A stretch of 64,000 nucleotides of DNA, from contig BCIJ01000007.1 in assembly GCA_001599935.1 (NCBI GenBank), forward strand, positions 248,176 to 312,175, read 5' to 3'. Below the pieces are notes generated by a model. That model was not told the origin of the DNA and did no database searches. It saw nothing but the letters and a program-made list of their open reading frames with translations. A program made the position numbers and the translations under genes. Source of the DNA: Holtermannia corniformis. Taxonomy: Eukaryota; Basidiomycota; Tremellomycetes; Holtermanniales. Below, piece by piece: positions 44,521-55,490 of this stretch; positions within the stretch are counted from its first letter, which is position 1; every line of letters starts with the position of its first letter.

Positions 44521-47500
44521 TCAGATGGAGAGGGTGATGATGCTGCGTGTCGTCAGTCGGCAACTTCGTGAACGCGACGCGAGAACAGACTGACCCGTCG
44601 TTGGCGTAGGCGTCAATCGTCGGCCCGTCGGCCGTGCCCGTTTTCAGCGCAGTGATATCCCGCGGCTGACCAAACGTAGCAAGGATCAAGCCCGCATCTT
44701 TGACGCTCTGGACAAGTGAGGGCACGTTGGCCTGGGCATGTCAGCGACAGATCTCAGCGACGGCATCGACGTACCAAGATTGACGCTTCGAGAATGACGC
44801 CGAGGAGGTTGTTGGAGCGCGCAAAGTTGACGGCCTCGCGGACGCTCAGGCAGCGAATGTCGGCTTGTTCAGACGGCAGTGCGGGGGTCAAGCTCGCATC
44901 CGCGGCGTTGCGTGCAATCCCGCAATACGACGAGAAGAAGACGGCGTCTGACAGTGTTAGCCCTGCTCGGTTCCACAACTCGAACCGGCTGCTCACAATT
45001 TGGCTGCTTCCAGTTCAAAGCGGTGCACACGGTCGGGTCAAACGAGGAAAACATGACCTTGCGTCCGCTGTTCGACTTGCCGGCATTGTACAACGTGTGT
45101 AGGACAGCATCGACGAAATCGTTGATCTCTGGCGCATGGCCGATCCCGGACGCATACCGCAACTCGATACACGCGCCAAGGGACACAGGCAAGGCCTGTA
45201 ATATTAGCCAGCTCGGGCCGAGTGGTTGAGACTCACCGAGAGAACCGTCTCCAGCGAGGCAAGACACTTTTCCGTGAGTGTGTGCCAGTCTGTCGACTTT
45301 GTGAAACCCTCCCGGCGCACATCCTTGATCCGCCGCCGCTTGTGGCTGGAGATCGCTTCGAATTGAGCGAGCGAAACGTCCGAGACGGCAATGTCCAGAC
45401 CATCGACCGGCAGGTATGCGTCTGGGCAGACGACTGGGACCATGTCACGCGTGACCTGGACTGTGAGGTGGACGTATTCGCCCGAAAGCGAGCTAGCCGT
45501 GACAAGGCCACTCTCCTTCGCGGCGGGCTGCGGGTGTGTGACGCCATGGTCGACGACAGGCGATCGCAAGGACGGCGATGATGTTGACACGCTCAATGGG
45601 CGGTGCAGCTGATGTTTGTGTGCATGGTCTTGCCCAGTTGACGTGGGTGCAACCGTCGACTTCCAATAGGTCTGCACCTTGCCGCCAATCTCTAGCTGCG
45701 CGCCTTCGAACGGTCGGATGCAGCTGACCTCGAACGCGACCTCGCCAATCGCTTTCAAATGGTGATCGAGCAGAGGCGCCATGAACGCGTGGTGATTCCG
45801 CACATCGGCAAACGTCGACGGGAGCACAATCGCGCGGCCGATGATCTTGGATCCGAACGTTGGGTACAGCGACAGCTCGAGCGTGAATCGGTCCAAGCGA
45901 TCAACTTGGAAGCTGAAGACCTCGCGCTCGTCCGCAAGAGGGAGGATGACAGAGTGCGGGTTGGACGTTGTATCGGATTTGGACGTCATGACGAGTTTTA
46001 GAGACGACCACATTTGTAGAGGGTGTTCTTGACCTGCCCGGCCGTACAGCTTGACGGGTGGAACGAGGCCACGCTGTGTTTGACGACTAAATGGTTGGCC
46101 GAGCGAAAGCTGGACCAAGCAGCGCTTGGCGAGGAACTCGTGTCCATACACGCGCAGACTGACATGAGCTTACGTTCCGGGGGCTCGCTGAACTCACGGG
46201 ATGATGGGTGGAGGCAACGAGAGCGAAGGGATCATTTCGAATTCGCCTTCCGTTGCATCAAGGTCCAGATCCGAGTTTGGCGAGAGCGTATCATCTTGCG
46301 AGTCGGCCGAGCCAATACCGAGATTCGCCATGGGTCCTTTGAGCGCCTGACTGAGCGGCTTGGTCGCGCCGAGCTTGGCGCCAGCGTGGAGAAGATACTT
46401 GAGGCATTCGACGTGGCCAAACCATGCGGCATACCAGCCGGGCGTCTTGCCGTACTCGTCGGCCACGTTGACGTCGCACCCGGCTTCGACTAGAATATGA
46501 ACGCACTTGAGATGGTCGGCGCTGTCGCCGATTGCGGCATGGTGTAGCGGCGTCCAGAGGTTGTACTGTACCGTCAGCGGACCTCATTACACACTCGAAG
46601 ACCCACCTTGTCTGCACGGTCTTTGCCGCCTCCATCTTGGCCGCCATCATCCACAAGCAGCTTGCATATCCGCCAGTGACCGGCCTTGGCAGCTAGGTGC
46701 TGCGGGTACATGCCCTCAGAGTTGGGCAGCACCTTCGCACCGCGTCTCAGCAACAGCCTCACAACTTCCTCGTGGCCATATTGGCAGGCAAGGGAAAGTG
46801 GAATGAGATCGTTGGAGATTGACGTCGGCTCCAGAGAGATCCCGCCGGTCCCGGCACTCTCGGCGAAGATGCGCACGCAGTCAAGCTGACCAGCTACGAT
46901 CGCGTGCATGAGCGGGGTGTAGCCATCCATATCGGTCGTGCGTGCGTCGGCGGCTTTGGAGAAGAGGTACGAGCAGATGTCGGCGTGGCCGTGGATTGCA
47001 GCATAATGTAGAGGCCGGCGATCGTACGCGTCCTGCAGTTGAATCGCCCTGGCCACCGCCTCGCCATCTGCCCGTTCGACACAGAGCTTGACGATCCGCA
47101 ACGAGCCCGCGATGCAAGCCTCATGCAGTGGTCCACGTCCGTTGATGTCGTCGATGAATGCAAAGTCGAGCGTGACCGAGCCAGCGACGAGGTCGACAAA
47201 GTCATCAGAAACTTCGAGGATTGCGCGCCAGAGGATGCGCATCATCCTCGTCGTATCCTTTTCTCTCCGTTGGCGTGCCTTGGCCTGTTTGAGCCATTCG
47301 ACGACGGCGTCACGCTGTCCAGAGGAAAGGGCTTTGGACATGTTGGACTCAAGGTCGGCAAACGCATCCTGCGCGAGCGTTTGCGAAGCATCGGCGTCAA
47401 AGTCGACACGACGGTCAAACGTCAAGCCGTCAACGCCGAATGAGTCGGGCAGGTCGGTTGCGAGGAAGGACGTTGAGAGGTGTTCCGACCCGTTTTCGAG

Positions 47501-48471
47501 ATCGAGCAGGTTGGCGGCCACGACATCGGACAATTTGGCAATGAACTGGACGGGTTAGCTGGGCCTACGAGTGCATGTCTACCCACCTCGCGGTTGAAAC
47601 AGGGCTGTACTTCGACCTGGCGCTCGAGGTAGAGCTCCTTCGTGTTGCTCTTGCTGCGCTTGTCCCATTTTTTGAGAATCTTGCGGAACGCGGTTGCATT
47701 GATTTCGATATATTGCTGCGTTGTCAGTGGATGAATCATCAACTCGCATACTCACTTGGAGTTTGCCCAGATCCCGCTCGAACAACCGCCAGCCCTCTTC
47801 CAGACTCTCCCACTCGATCCCCTTGCGTGATGCACGCGCCTCGCCCTCGGATGAGTCGCCATCGACATCCGCCCCTGTTGTTCGCGAGCGATGCAGCAGC
47901 CGCTTGCGGTTTGTGAGCAGCGTCAAGAGACGCAGGCGAAGATCGCGCTCCTTGATCAAGTAGAATGCATTGATCTGCGCGGTCAGTCCCAATCGCAAGA
48001 AATCCCACCCACCTTTTCGAGTTCTCGCCCGAGCATCCAGAAGAAAACGGCGCGATGCGCTTTGAAGCTCTCGTCGCGTTCTGCGTCTCTGCCGCGCATG
48101 GTCCCGCCGCTCGAGCCACGCATGAGCTCGTCCATGCCTGTGCCGAGTCCCGGAGGGAGTGTCTCTGGTGGCAACGGCTCGAGATCCTCGGCCAACGCCG
48201 GATCTGTCCGCGCCGTCTCATCGCTCGAGCTTGGAGCGGGACGAATGCCTAGGGCCAACAGTGAGGCTTCGGAAGCAGGTCGACCGGCAACGAGCGAGTT
48301 GATGATCTGTCGAGTCAGTAGAGCTCTGCAATCCAAGATGTCTCACTTTCTTCAACCCCTTGTAGTTTTGGTAGGCATCGCCCCAACCCGGGATCTGCTG
48401 CGCTTGCAGCTTCTTGCCAAACTGCCTGCCATCAGTTCTGTTCAGGTTCTCCTTGAGTGACCTACCTTCAT
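44521..48471 (-). CDS. PHO81: PHO81-type SPX-ankyrin-GDPD-like CDK inhibitor (phosphate sensing)
   Basis: Twelve exons give 1160 aa. Exon 1 is 6 nt (ATGAAG) and continues as FGKKLQAQQIPGWGDAYQNYKGLKK, the SPX start. The SPX domain (about 1-240) includes YIEINATAFRKILKKWDKRS. Six or more ankyrin repeats follow (about 395-630; GRGPLHEACIAG, DRRPLHYAAIHGH, GYTPLMHAIVAGQ, WTPLHHAAIGD, KTPGWYAAWFGH), then LRVYGHEFLAK and a GDPD-like domain. The catalytic HRG of true glycerophosphodiesterases is not seen, which favours Pho81/NUC-2 over GDE1. In yeast, Pho81 inhibits Pho80-Pho85 when phosphate is low. Confidence 0.9.
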
Positions 48472-48989
48472 CGTCTATGCGTCTATCGCGTTCCCCTCCC
48501 ACGGTCCGGCTTTGACTGCCAGAGGGTCGAGGCTGGCAGCCGTCCAGGGCTTCGGATCACGTTACGCCTTCGGTTCGGTCTCGTCTACTCCAGTCTATCG
48601 GTATTGTTCTGCGAGCGGTGCACACTGTCCAGCGCCGTCGCCCTGAGTGGAGAGCAGCGTCTGGTTCTGGTTGGACATGGCAAGAGGCCCGTGCACGTGT
48701 GTTCGACGGGGCAACGTAATGGCTAGGCGGGCGACAATAGGCTTGCAGACGAGATTGGTAGTTGCGCGGGTAAGCGGTAGGACGTACAACGATGTAGCTA
48801 TGGCCAGGGAAGTCTCACCGCATAGCTGACCACCTGCACCGACTACTGACTTGCACAACTGACTTTGATTGGATAAAGGACGTCGTACTGACACTCTTGG
48901 CCCGCCGCACAACGGAGCTCGACTGTCTCGTTCGCGCGCCACACCACCTTCAACCCGGCTTCGCACAACCACGCATCACCTCCACTGCT
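48472..48989. promoter_or_regulatory. 518-bp divergent region between PHO81 and an orphan gene
   Basis: No ORF or RNA was recognised. GCACGTGTG at 48694-48702 contains CACGTG, the core recognised by Pho4-type factors in yeast; a single site is weak evidence. Confidence 0.35.
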
Positions 48990-50480
48990 ATGACCTCGAC
49001 CGCCGTCACACCTTGGCACGAAATTGTTCACTCGCTTGTGACTGGTCAGGCTCCTAATGGCCAGACATACGCAGACTACCTCTCCGGCTGGATCTACAAC
49101 ATGCACGACCACCTCAGTCGGACTTCGCGAGTATCGAGGGTGTCGATGACGATGAGGACGCGCGACAACGAGTATCAGATGGCGTGGGATATGGATGCAG
49201 GAGGGTATGGTGGGACAACGTTGCCACAGACGCAGCCGCAGACGCAAGCGTCAACGGCGCCACCGAAGAGAAAGGTGCTGCAGAAGAAGCAGCCCACAGA
49301 CTCGAACAAGTCGCGTTCGGGATATACGACGGCAACGGCGGGAACAAGTGTGGCAGACAGCAAGACATCGGGCAAACCTCCAACGACCGAGCGACGGCCA
49401 TCAAAGTCTCGCTCGGGCTACACGACTGATACGGCTGCAAGTGGAAAGCCAAAACGGAGACCCGCAGCAACGACAACGCCGAGTAGTGGACCGCCGCCGT
49501 CAGCGGGTGCGACATTGACCGAGCTGCCGACCGAACCTTCGATCGCGTCACCGGCCAAGACCGACTTGGCAATGACACCGGGACCGTCGACGGAAGCGAG
49601 CAAGGAGCCAGCCAGCTTGACTGCGCCTGACACCCAAGCATCAATCAAGCGGTCAGAACTCGCAGCCACCCCGGGCCCTACGCAGCTGTCAACAGTTGCG
49701 ACCGAGCGCAAAGGCGGATTGAAAAAGAAGCGGACGACCGACGGCACCAAGAAGAGCATCCGCTTCACAGACCAGGGGTTCACCGAGCGACCAGAGGCAA
49801 CCTCTGTGACTGACATTCCTAACAAGCGACAAGACAAGGAAGACTACCGGTTACACTACCGCGACCGCCTGAGTGATGTCGACAAAGACACTGCATCCCG
49901 TCTAGCACGCTATGCACGGTCCGGCCGGCTCAAGTCGTACGCGCAGCTTGCGCAGTCGTCCGGGATTCCCCGGCAGAACGCATCGGAATTCTACAAGCTT
50001 GCGAGTTCATCCAAGACTGATCCGATCAAGGTTGACAGCTACAAGCTGCAACACTGGACCAAGCCCGAGGGCACGACCGAGGTCCCGTACGCCTACTCGA
50101 CCTATGCGTCCAAGATTCCCAGTGCAGACACCATCTACAGCGCGACGAGCAAGGGCGCGAGTACGGCACCGAAGGCAGCCGTTCCAACAGGCAACGCGTA
50201 TAAAGAACATGTCAAGAACCTCAAGGCGCTCGCTGAAAAGTACAAGATTGATCGCGATTCATTCGCCACGTACGAGTCTGCAGCGGGGATCGAGACAGAC
50301 GCCAAACAACTCGAAGCCCTCGCCAGATCTCTGGGTTCCACCACGGCCGGATTCAGTGCCGTACGCGACGGCCTGATCCACCGCGACGACAAGACGCACC
50401 AACCAGATGTCATGTGGACCGAGGAGCAGTATCAGAGCCTGCTGAATGCGCTTCCGACCAAGACCGCGAAAGCCGCCTAG
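48990..50480 (+). CDS. unrecognised, mostly disordered protein, 496 aa, intronless
   Basis: A short ordered start (TPWHEIVHSLVTGQAPNGQTY) is followed by a Thr/Ser/Pro/Lys-rich region with KSRSGYTT appearing twice (about residues 107 and 140), then a more regular C-terminal half (YRDRLSDVDKDTASRLARYARSG, AYKEHVKNLKALAEKYKIDRDSFATYES). No domain is recognised. The lack of introns is unusual for this window. The upstream frame is open but has no earlier ATG. Confidence 0.7.
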   Translation: MTSTAVTPWHEIVHSLVTGQAPNGQTYADYLSGWIYNMHDHLSRTSRVSRVSMTMRTRDNEYQMAWDMDAGGYGGTTLPQTQPQTQASTAPPKRKVLQKKQPTDSNKSRSGYTTATAGTSVADSKTSGKPPTTERRPSKSRSGYTTDTAASGKPKRRPAATTTPSSGPPPSAGATLTELPTEPSIASPAKTDLAMTPGPSTEASKEPASLTAPDTQASIKRSELAATPGPTQLSTVATERKGGLKKKRTTDGTKKSIRFTDQGFTERPEATSVTDIPNKRQDKEDYRLHYRDRLSDVDKDTASRLARYARSGRLKSYAQLAQSSGIPRQNASEFYKLASSSKTDPIKVDSYKLQHWTKPEGTTEVPYAYSTYASKIPSADTIYSATSKGASTAPKAAVPTGNAYKEHVKNLKALAEKYKIDRDSFATYESAAGIETDAKQLEALARSLGSTTAGFSAVRDGLIHRDDKTHQPDVMWTEEQYQSLLNALPTKTAKAA

Positions 50481-50640
50481 TCTATGCATCCTTTGTCTTC
50501 CAACTGCTAACCCCTGCTGAGCTTCCTTTGCGCCCCGGCGGAGTTGACCCTCAACGGAGAGCTACTTCTCGCGACGCGTATATCTCGACTTCGTTTGATC
50601 GTCCCCGCTTGCCATTTCTCTCGACACACCAACCACACTA

Positions 50641-51555
50641 ATGGCGACCATGAGCGCGCAAACGACTGGCGACCCCAACATGGCAGAGCTCGAGCGTCGT
50701 CAGCGCATCTTGGATCATGCCGCTAACCTTTTTGGGAGTACAGTCCAGGACAATCAGGCGGAGGACATCCGGATGTGGACAAAGGGCGGTGACTTCGTTC
50801 TCTTCAATTGGTCTGGTCTTTCTCAGTCTGGTCCGCCTAGTCAGCCTCAGCCGATCGGGCTCCAGCCCAGTCTCAACCCATCGTTCAACCCATCGGGCTT
50901 CAACCCATCGGGCTTCAACCCATCGGGCTTCTCCCAAAACTCAACCGGCTACCAGCAGCAGCCCTCCCAACAGCCTCCCAACACGTTCTCAAGCTTTGCA
51001 TCGCGCCCGAGCGTTCAGCCGAATCTACACGGAATGCCACTCTACAACACCGTCGGCAGCTTCATGCGCAACGACCCAATGGCGCAGCCCGAAGGTCACT
51101 TTTGTATGGGCTGCAGCCAGCAGAGTCAGTGCCCGCACCCGCCGGCGCCGCCACAGCCCCCAACAGGATCGTGGCAGACGATTCCCCAGCCCGGCTCGTT
51201 CAATGGACCGTGTCACTGCAGCGCTCGGACGTGCCGATGCTGCCTCGACTCGATTTTCAGCAACGGCATGCCCACGCCAGCTGTCACTCCGACGGCCAAC
51301 GTCTCATTCGCCCCTAACCCGCAAGTCTTCAGCTTCGACCAGAGCGCTCCGCCCAACCCGGCTGCCGCTTCGGGCTGTCAGACTGGTTGCTCGACTTGCG
51401 TACAGCCACGCGACCCACTCGAGTCCCTACGTGAGCAAGTCAGGCTGACCTACGTCCAGCCGACTTCCAGTGGCTGTGGCCATGAGGGCTGTGTCGACCC
51501 CGGCTGCTCCCGCCAGTCTGTGAAGATCTGTTTCCAGGCTTGGCCCAGGCTGTAG
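50641..51555 (+). CDS. unrecognised Cys-rich protein with PSGFN repeats, 304 aa
   Basis: A single exon. The N-terminus (LERRQRILDHAANLFGSTVQD) is helical. A Pro/Gln/Ser-rich centre includes a 15-bp tandem repeat giving NPSGF units. The C-terminal half has Cys clusters: FCMGCSQQSQCPH, GPCHCSARTCRCCLDS, CQTGCSTC and CGHEGCVDPGC. Clusters of this sort often bind Zn, Cu or Fe-S, as in fungal metal-responsive regulators such as HapX, but no bZIP is present here. Function unknown. Confidence 0.7.
   Translation: MATMSAQTTGDPNMAELERRQRILDHAANLFGSTVQDNQAEDIRMWTKGGDFVLFNWSGLSQSGPPSQPQPIGLQPSLNPSFNPSGFNPSGFNPSGFSQNSTGYQQQPSQQPPNTFSSFASRPSVQPNLHGMPLYNTVGSFMRNDPMAQPEGHFCMGCSQQSQCPHPPAPPQPPTGSWQTIPQPGSFNGPCHCSARTCRCCLDSIFSNGMPTPAVTPTANVSFAPNPQVFSFDQSAPPNPAAASGCQTGCSTCVQPRDPLESLREQVRLTYVQPTSSGCGHEGCVDPGCSRQSVKICFQAWPRL
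50884..50931 (+). repeat. 15-bp coding tandem repeat, three units
   Basis: The unit TTCAACCCATCGGGC is repeated with near identity, encoding (F)NPSG. It lies within the Cys-rich gene. Confidence 0.8.
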
Positions 51556-51705
51556 TTAGGGGTTTTATGCATTGCCTTGTTTGTAATAGCAATCAGTTCG
51601 GATCAGAACACTTTCTACCCGTGACCAGCTTCGCTGCCTCAAGCAGTCAAAGTGCGCCGTCTGTGCGTGTCTGCTCCACCTGCCCCGCCTCTCACACTCG
51701 TTAGC

Positions 51706-54520
51706 ATGAAGGTTCTCTTTTTCGTCACGGCCCACAACTCGCTCTCGCAGCGCCTTGGCCTGCTACTTCAGGACCTCGGGTTCGAGCTGGATATCGAGCT
51801 CGCCTTGTCCGACAATGTCATGATCGACGCCTGCCGCCTCAGCCGGCCTGATGTTGTCGTTTGCCCCTTTCTCACGAAAAAAGTACCCGCTGCAGTGTTC
51901 GAACGAGTGAGTGGTCCGGGCGAACGAGGGCAAGCTGACGAGCAGTACCTCACGTTGATCGTCCACCCTGGGCCACCTGGGGATGTCGGACCATCGGCAA
52001 TCGACTGGGCGTTGATCGGGGACGACGGGATGAGCCAAGCGTCTTCGACGGCGTTGTCAATGTTGTTGGCCAGTGCCACACCGTGTGGCACTCGATCCCA
52101 CTGGGGTGTCACGGTCCTCCAGGCGATTGAGGCACTCGACGAGGGGCCGATCTGGGCATTTGAACAGTTCGAGATCCCACAAGGGACGACCAAGTCAGCC
52201 CTTTACCGTGGCGAGGTCACCCGCGCAGCTTGTGCCGGCGTCCTCGCTGCCCTTGAGCGTATCAAGTCTGCGTCGGCACACTCGACCGTACCGGCACTGA
52301 GGCCGTTCCCGGTCTCACTCGCCCCTCCAGCCGACTCGGCAGTGCGCACCGCGAGCAAGGCTGAGCCTTTCCACGGAGGTGTGACTCAGCACCGACCCCT
52401 CCTACGCCCAGCCGAGCGCGCCATCGATCCAGCGATCCACACGGCCGCCCAGTGCGCCCAAATCATCCGGTGTGCCGATTCGCAGCCTGGTGTGCTCACC
52501 AAGGTGCTCGACCCGAGTCGGACCAAGTCGCTCTTCCTATACTCGGCTCATGTCCAGCACGAGCCGATCCCAGCCGAGATCCTCCACCTGCGTGGGTTCA
52601 ACGACCTCGAGTCGGCCGCGCCGGGCGCCGTGTTGGCAACGAGGCAGGGCGCTGTCTTGATCAAGACCAAGGCGTGTGCCCAAGGCGATTGTGGCCACGC
52701 ACTCTGGATCACACACGCCAGGTTGCCACTCAACGCCAAGACCAAGATGCTGCCGCCAAAGCTCGAGGCTGTCCAAGCGATCCGTGAGCAAGGGCTGAGC
52801 GAGATTCTTTTGAGCGTACCAGAGTGGCCCATCGGTCTTGCCAAGGAAGTCGGGACGTGGCAGCAGGTGTGGGTCGAGCAAGAAGCGGTAGAAGGCGGGT
52901 CGATCCAATACGTCTACTTTGATTTCTAGTACGTCTTGTGGAGTCCGTGGCGGGCGCTGACATGGCAGTAACGGCGCGTGCTCGACCGACCAGTGCAAGC
53001 TCTTGCTCGAGGCAGTGCAATGGGCAACCCATACCGATCGCGGGCCTGTCAAGGCCGTCTGCTTGATGGTAAGTCCTCTCGCTGCAGCCACGCTAATTAC
53101 TCAGGGCGGACAATACTTTTCCAACGGGATCGCGCTCAACGTGATCGAGGGCTCTGCCTCGCCCGCCCAAGCCTCGTGGGAGAACATTAACGCCATCGAC
53201 GACGTTGTCGAATACATTCTTGGCGATTCATCCCCAGCCGCGATGAAGACTCCCGGCGGGCGCTCGGCCTTCCTGAACGGGACCGTACCCTTGGCCAAGC
53301 GCGGGATCTTGACGATCGCTGCGATCCAGGGCAACGCGGCTGCGGGTGGCCTCGCGCTTGCGACGTGTGCCGATGTGGTACTGTGCGCGGAGAACGCCGT
53401 GTTGAACCCGCACTACCGTGGTGTCGGGCTGTATGGGTCCGAGTTCCACACGTGAGTGTTGCGAGTGGGAGTCGGGTGGGACTGACAAAGCAGGTATCAC
53501 TGGTGGGAGCGCGTTGGCGCCGCGAAAGCGCGCGAGCTGTGTACGGGCATGCTTCCGCTCAGTGCGACTCAAGCGCTCGAGATCGGCATGGTCGATGCGG
53601 TCGTTGGCGATCGGACGTCGACGCCGGCAGAGATCGACGCTGCTTCGCGCCAGCATATTCGGAGCTTGCTCACGGCTCGTGCAGGCGAAACCGACCGGTA
53701 TCGCTCAGCGCCGTGGACCAAGCCACTCACCGACAAGCTTGGTGCCGTCTCACCCGCCACGACACTGGCCTCCACCTTGCTCACCCACAAGCTCGCCCAG
53801 CACGCCGCACTAGCCCACCCGCTCGTCTACTACCGCAACGAGGAGTTGTCACAGATGCTGCTCGATTTCTGGCACCCCGTCCGCTCACAGCGCTACCACT
53901 CGCGTCGCGCCGGTTTCGTCCGCAAGCTCAAAGCCAGTGCCACGCCGCTTCGGTTCGCCAAACACCGTCGAGGGCAGGGCGAAGCCGACGCGGAAGAAGT
54001 GTTGGAATTCGATAGCGCGCCAGGCTGGGTCCGAGGTGAAGAGTGGCGCTGGGCGGGAGAGATGGTGCCCGTCGGGTTCTTGAGCACCAATGCTTCGCGC
54101 GAGCTGTTCGTGCCGGGTTTGTCGCGCGAGGCATCGACGACGGAATCGCTCGCGCCGCCACCAGCCGTCACCTTGCCGCGTGTCGAGCTCCCACCGTCAC
54201 CACCCATGTCGGCCGGTGAGCTCGATAAACTCGCGGTCGCGAAACCGTTTGGCACGCGGTCACCTACGTCTGGGCGCCCGAATACGTCGACGGGGATCAG
54301 CTTGACGCCGCAGCATCACCGCCAGACGCGACCGGCCACTGGCTCGTTTGGCAAGAGCTTGGGCTCCAAGCGGGGTAGTATTACGCATACGCTGCGCAAG
54401 GCGTTCCTGAGCACGAGCGACAAGGAACGGGAACGCGAGCAGGAGCGCCGCCGGTCGATCGTCGAACCGGCCGAAATGGTGTTTCCGTGCTACTATATCG
54501 AGGAGCGGGTCGAGGTCTAA
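51706..54520 (+). CDS. HypX/HoxX-like protein: formyltransferase-like domain fused to enoyl-CoA hydratase-like domain
   Basis: Five exons (51706-51906, 51946-52928, 52969-53068, 53105-53451, 53494-54520) give 885 aa. The N-terminal domain has the HypX signature VHPGPPGDVGPSAIDWAL in the position of the formyltransferase active site, followed by the middle linker domain. The C-terminal crotonase-like part has WENINAIDDVVEYI, GNAAAGGLALATCADVVL and NPHYRGVGLYGSEFHTYHWWERVG, all typical of HypX. A fungal tail of about 200 residues follows. Bacterial HypX turns formyl-CoA into CO for the [NiFe]-hydrogenase ligand. No hydrogenase gene is nearby, so the fungal role is unknown; formyl-CoA or one-carbon metabolism is a guess. 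Confidence 0.85.
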
Positions 54521-54619
54521 TATGGTCATGGTTTGGATCAGTGTCGTCGTTAGCAACCGCATGCATTTCTCTTAGTGTGTGCGAGCGAGGTGCAAGTGAA
54601 AGCATGAATCGGCATCAAA

Positions 54620-55490
54620 TCACACACCCTTCGCGGCCCACTCGCGGCCCTCCTCCCACATGGTCCGGCCACTACACGCACACACCGTCTTGTCGTTCCC
54701 CCACGCCCCACTCGAGCGCGCCACGACACCAGCATAGATCTCGCCGGTCCCAGCGCGCGCGACACAGCCTCGCCCGATCCACTCCCAGACCTCGCCAGGC
54801 AACTCTCGGAACAAGTCGCCATAGCCTTTGTCGTCGATCTCGACGATGCCAAGTGGGAGCAGTGGCTTGCCCGTCGTCTCGGGCGGGGAGGACACGTCGC
54901 CTGATGTCGAGATGTAGATTTCATACTTTGAGCCTGGTGTCGACGCTGACGGTGGCAGCTTGAGCGTGAGGTCGAGGAGTGACAGCTTTGGTGCAATCTG
55001 GATGAAGCGAGCGAGGCCAAAGACTTGTTGGGTGAAGTCGGTGGACGGTGATGATGGGACGGGGGATTCAAAGATGGCAATGGCGGCCGAGGACGTGCCG
55101 GAACCGGGAGCGCCGAGAGCTGGACCAGCGCCACGAACGACGACTTGGCGCTGGGTCGACTTGAGCGCCGAGAGGAGGGTCGAGGGCGGTGCTGTCATAT
55201 CAGCCGAGGTGTATGGTAGAGCTTGAAACTCACTACGGCCAGTAACGGTGACCCGCTTCTGCTCCAAGTCGATATCATACCGCTCGACACCTGCTTGGTC
55301 AGCATGCCTAGCCAGCACGGACGCAGCCTGAACTCACCTGCCACCGTGCGCAACGCGTCCTGCACGCTGTTCACACACTGTTCATATCAGCGCTGCTCCT
55401 CGAATTCGATTGCCGACGCACACTCTGGCAAGTCATATCGACTGCAAACTCGGTCTGGCGAGTGAACGGCAGTTGAAAGAGGTTGACCAT
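54620..55490 (-). CDS. CCS1: copper chaperone for superoxide dismutase (CCS1/LYS7)
   Basis: Four exons (55422-55490, 55338-55377, 55234-55290, 54620-55191) give 245 aa. The N-terminal HMA-type domain has MTCQSC (MxCxxC) split across the first intron, followed by GVERYDIDLEQKRVTVTG. The centre is an SOD-like beta domain without obvious metal ligands. The C-terminus carries VCACSGRTMWEEGREW with the CxC of domain III. It delivers Cu to Cu/Zn-SOD in cytosol and mitochondria. Convergent with the HypX-like gene (99 bp). Confidence 0.92.

Noticed and set aside
44521..48471. Call as glycerophosphodiesterase GDE1
   Set aside because: The same SPX-ankyrin-GDPD order, but the catalytic HRG and metal ligands are not visible, so PHO81 is preferred.
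51432..51460. 29-nt intron-like GTGAGC...CTGAC...CCAG segment in the Cys-rich gene
   Set aside because: Too short for an intron here and removal breaks the frame.
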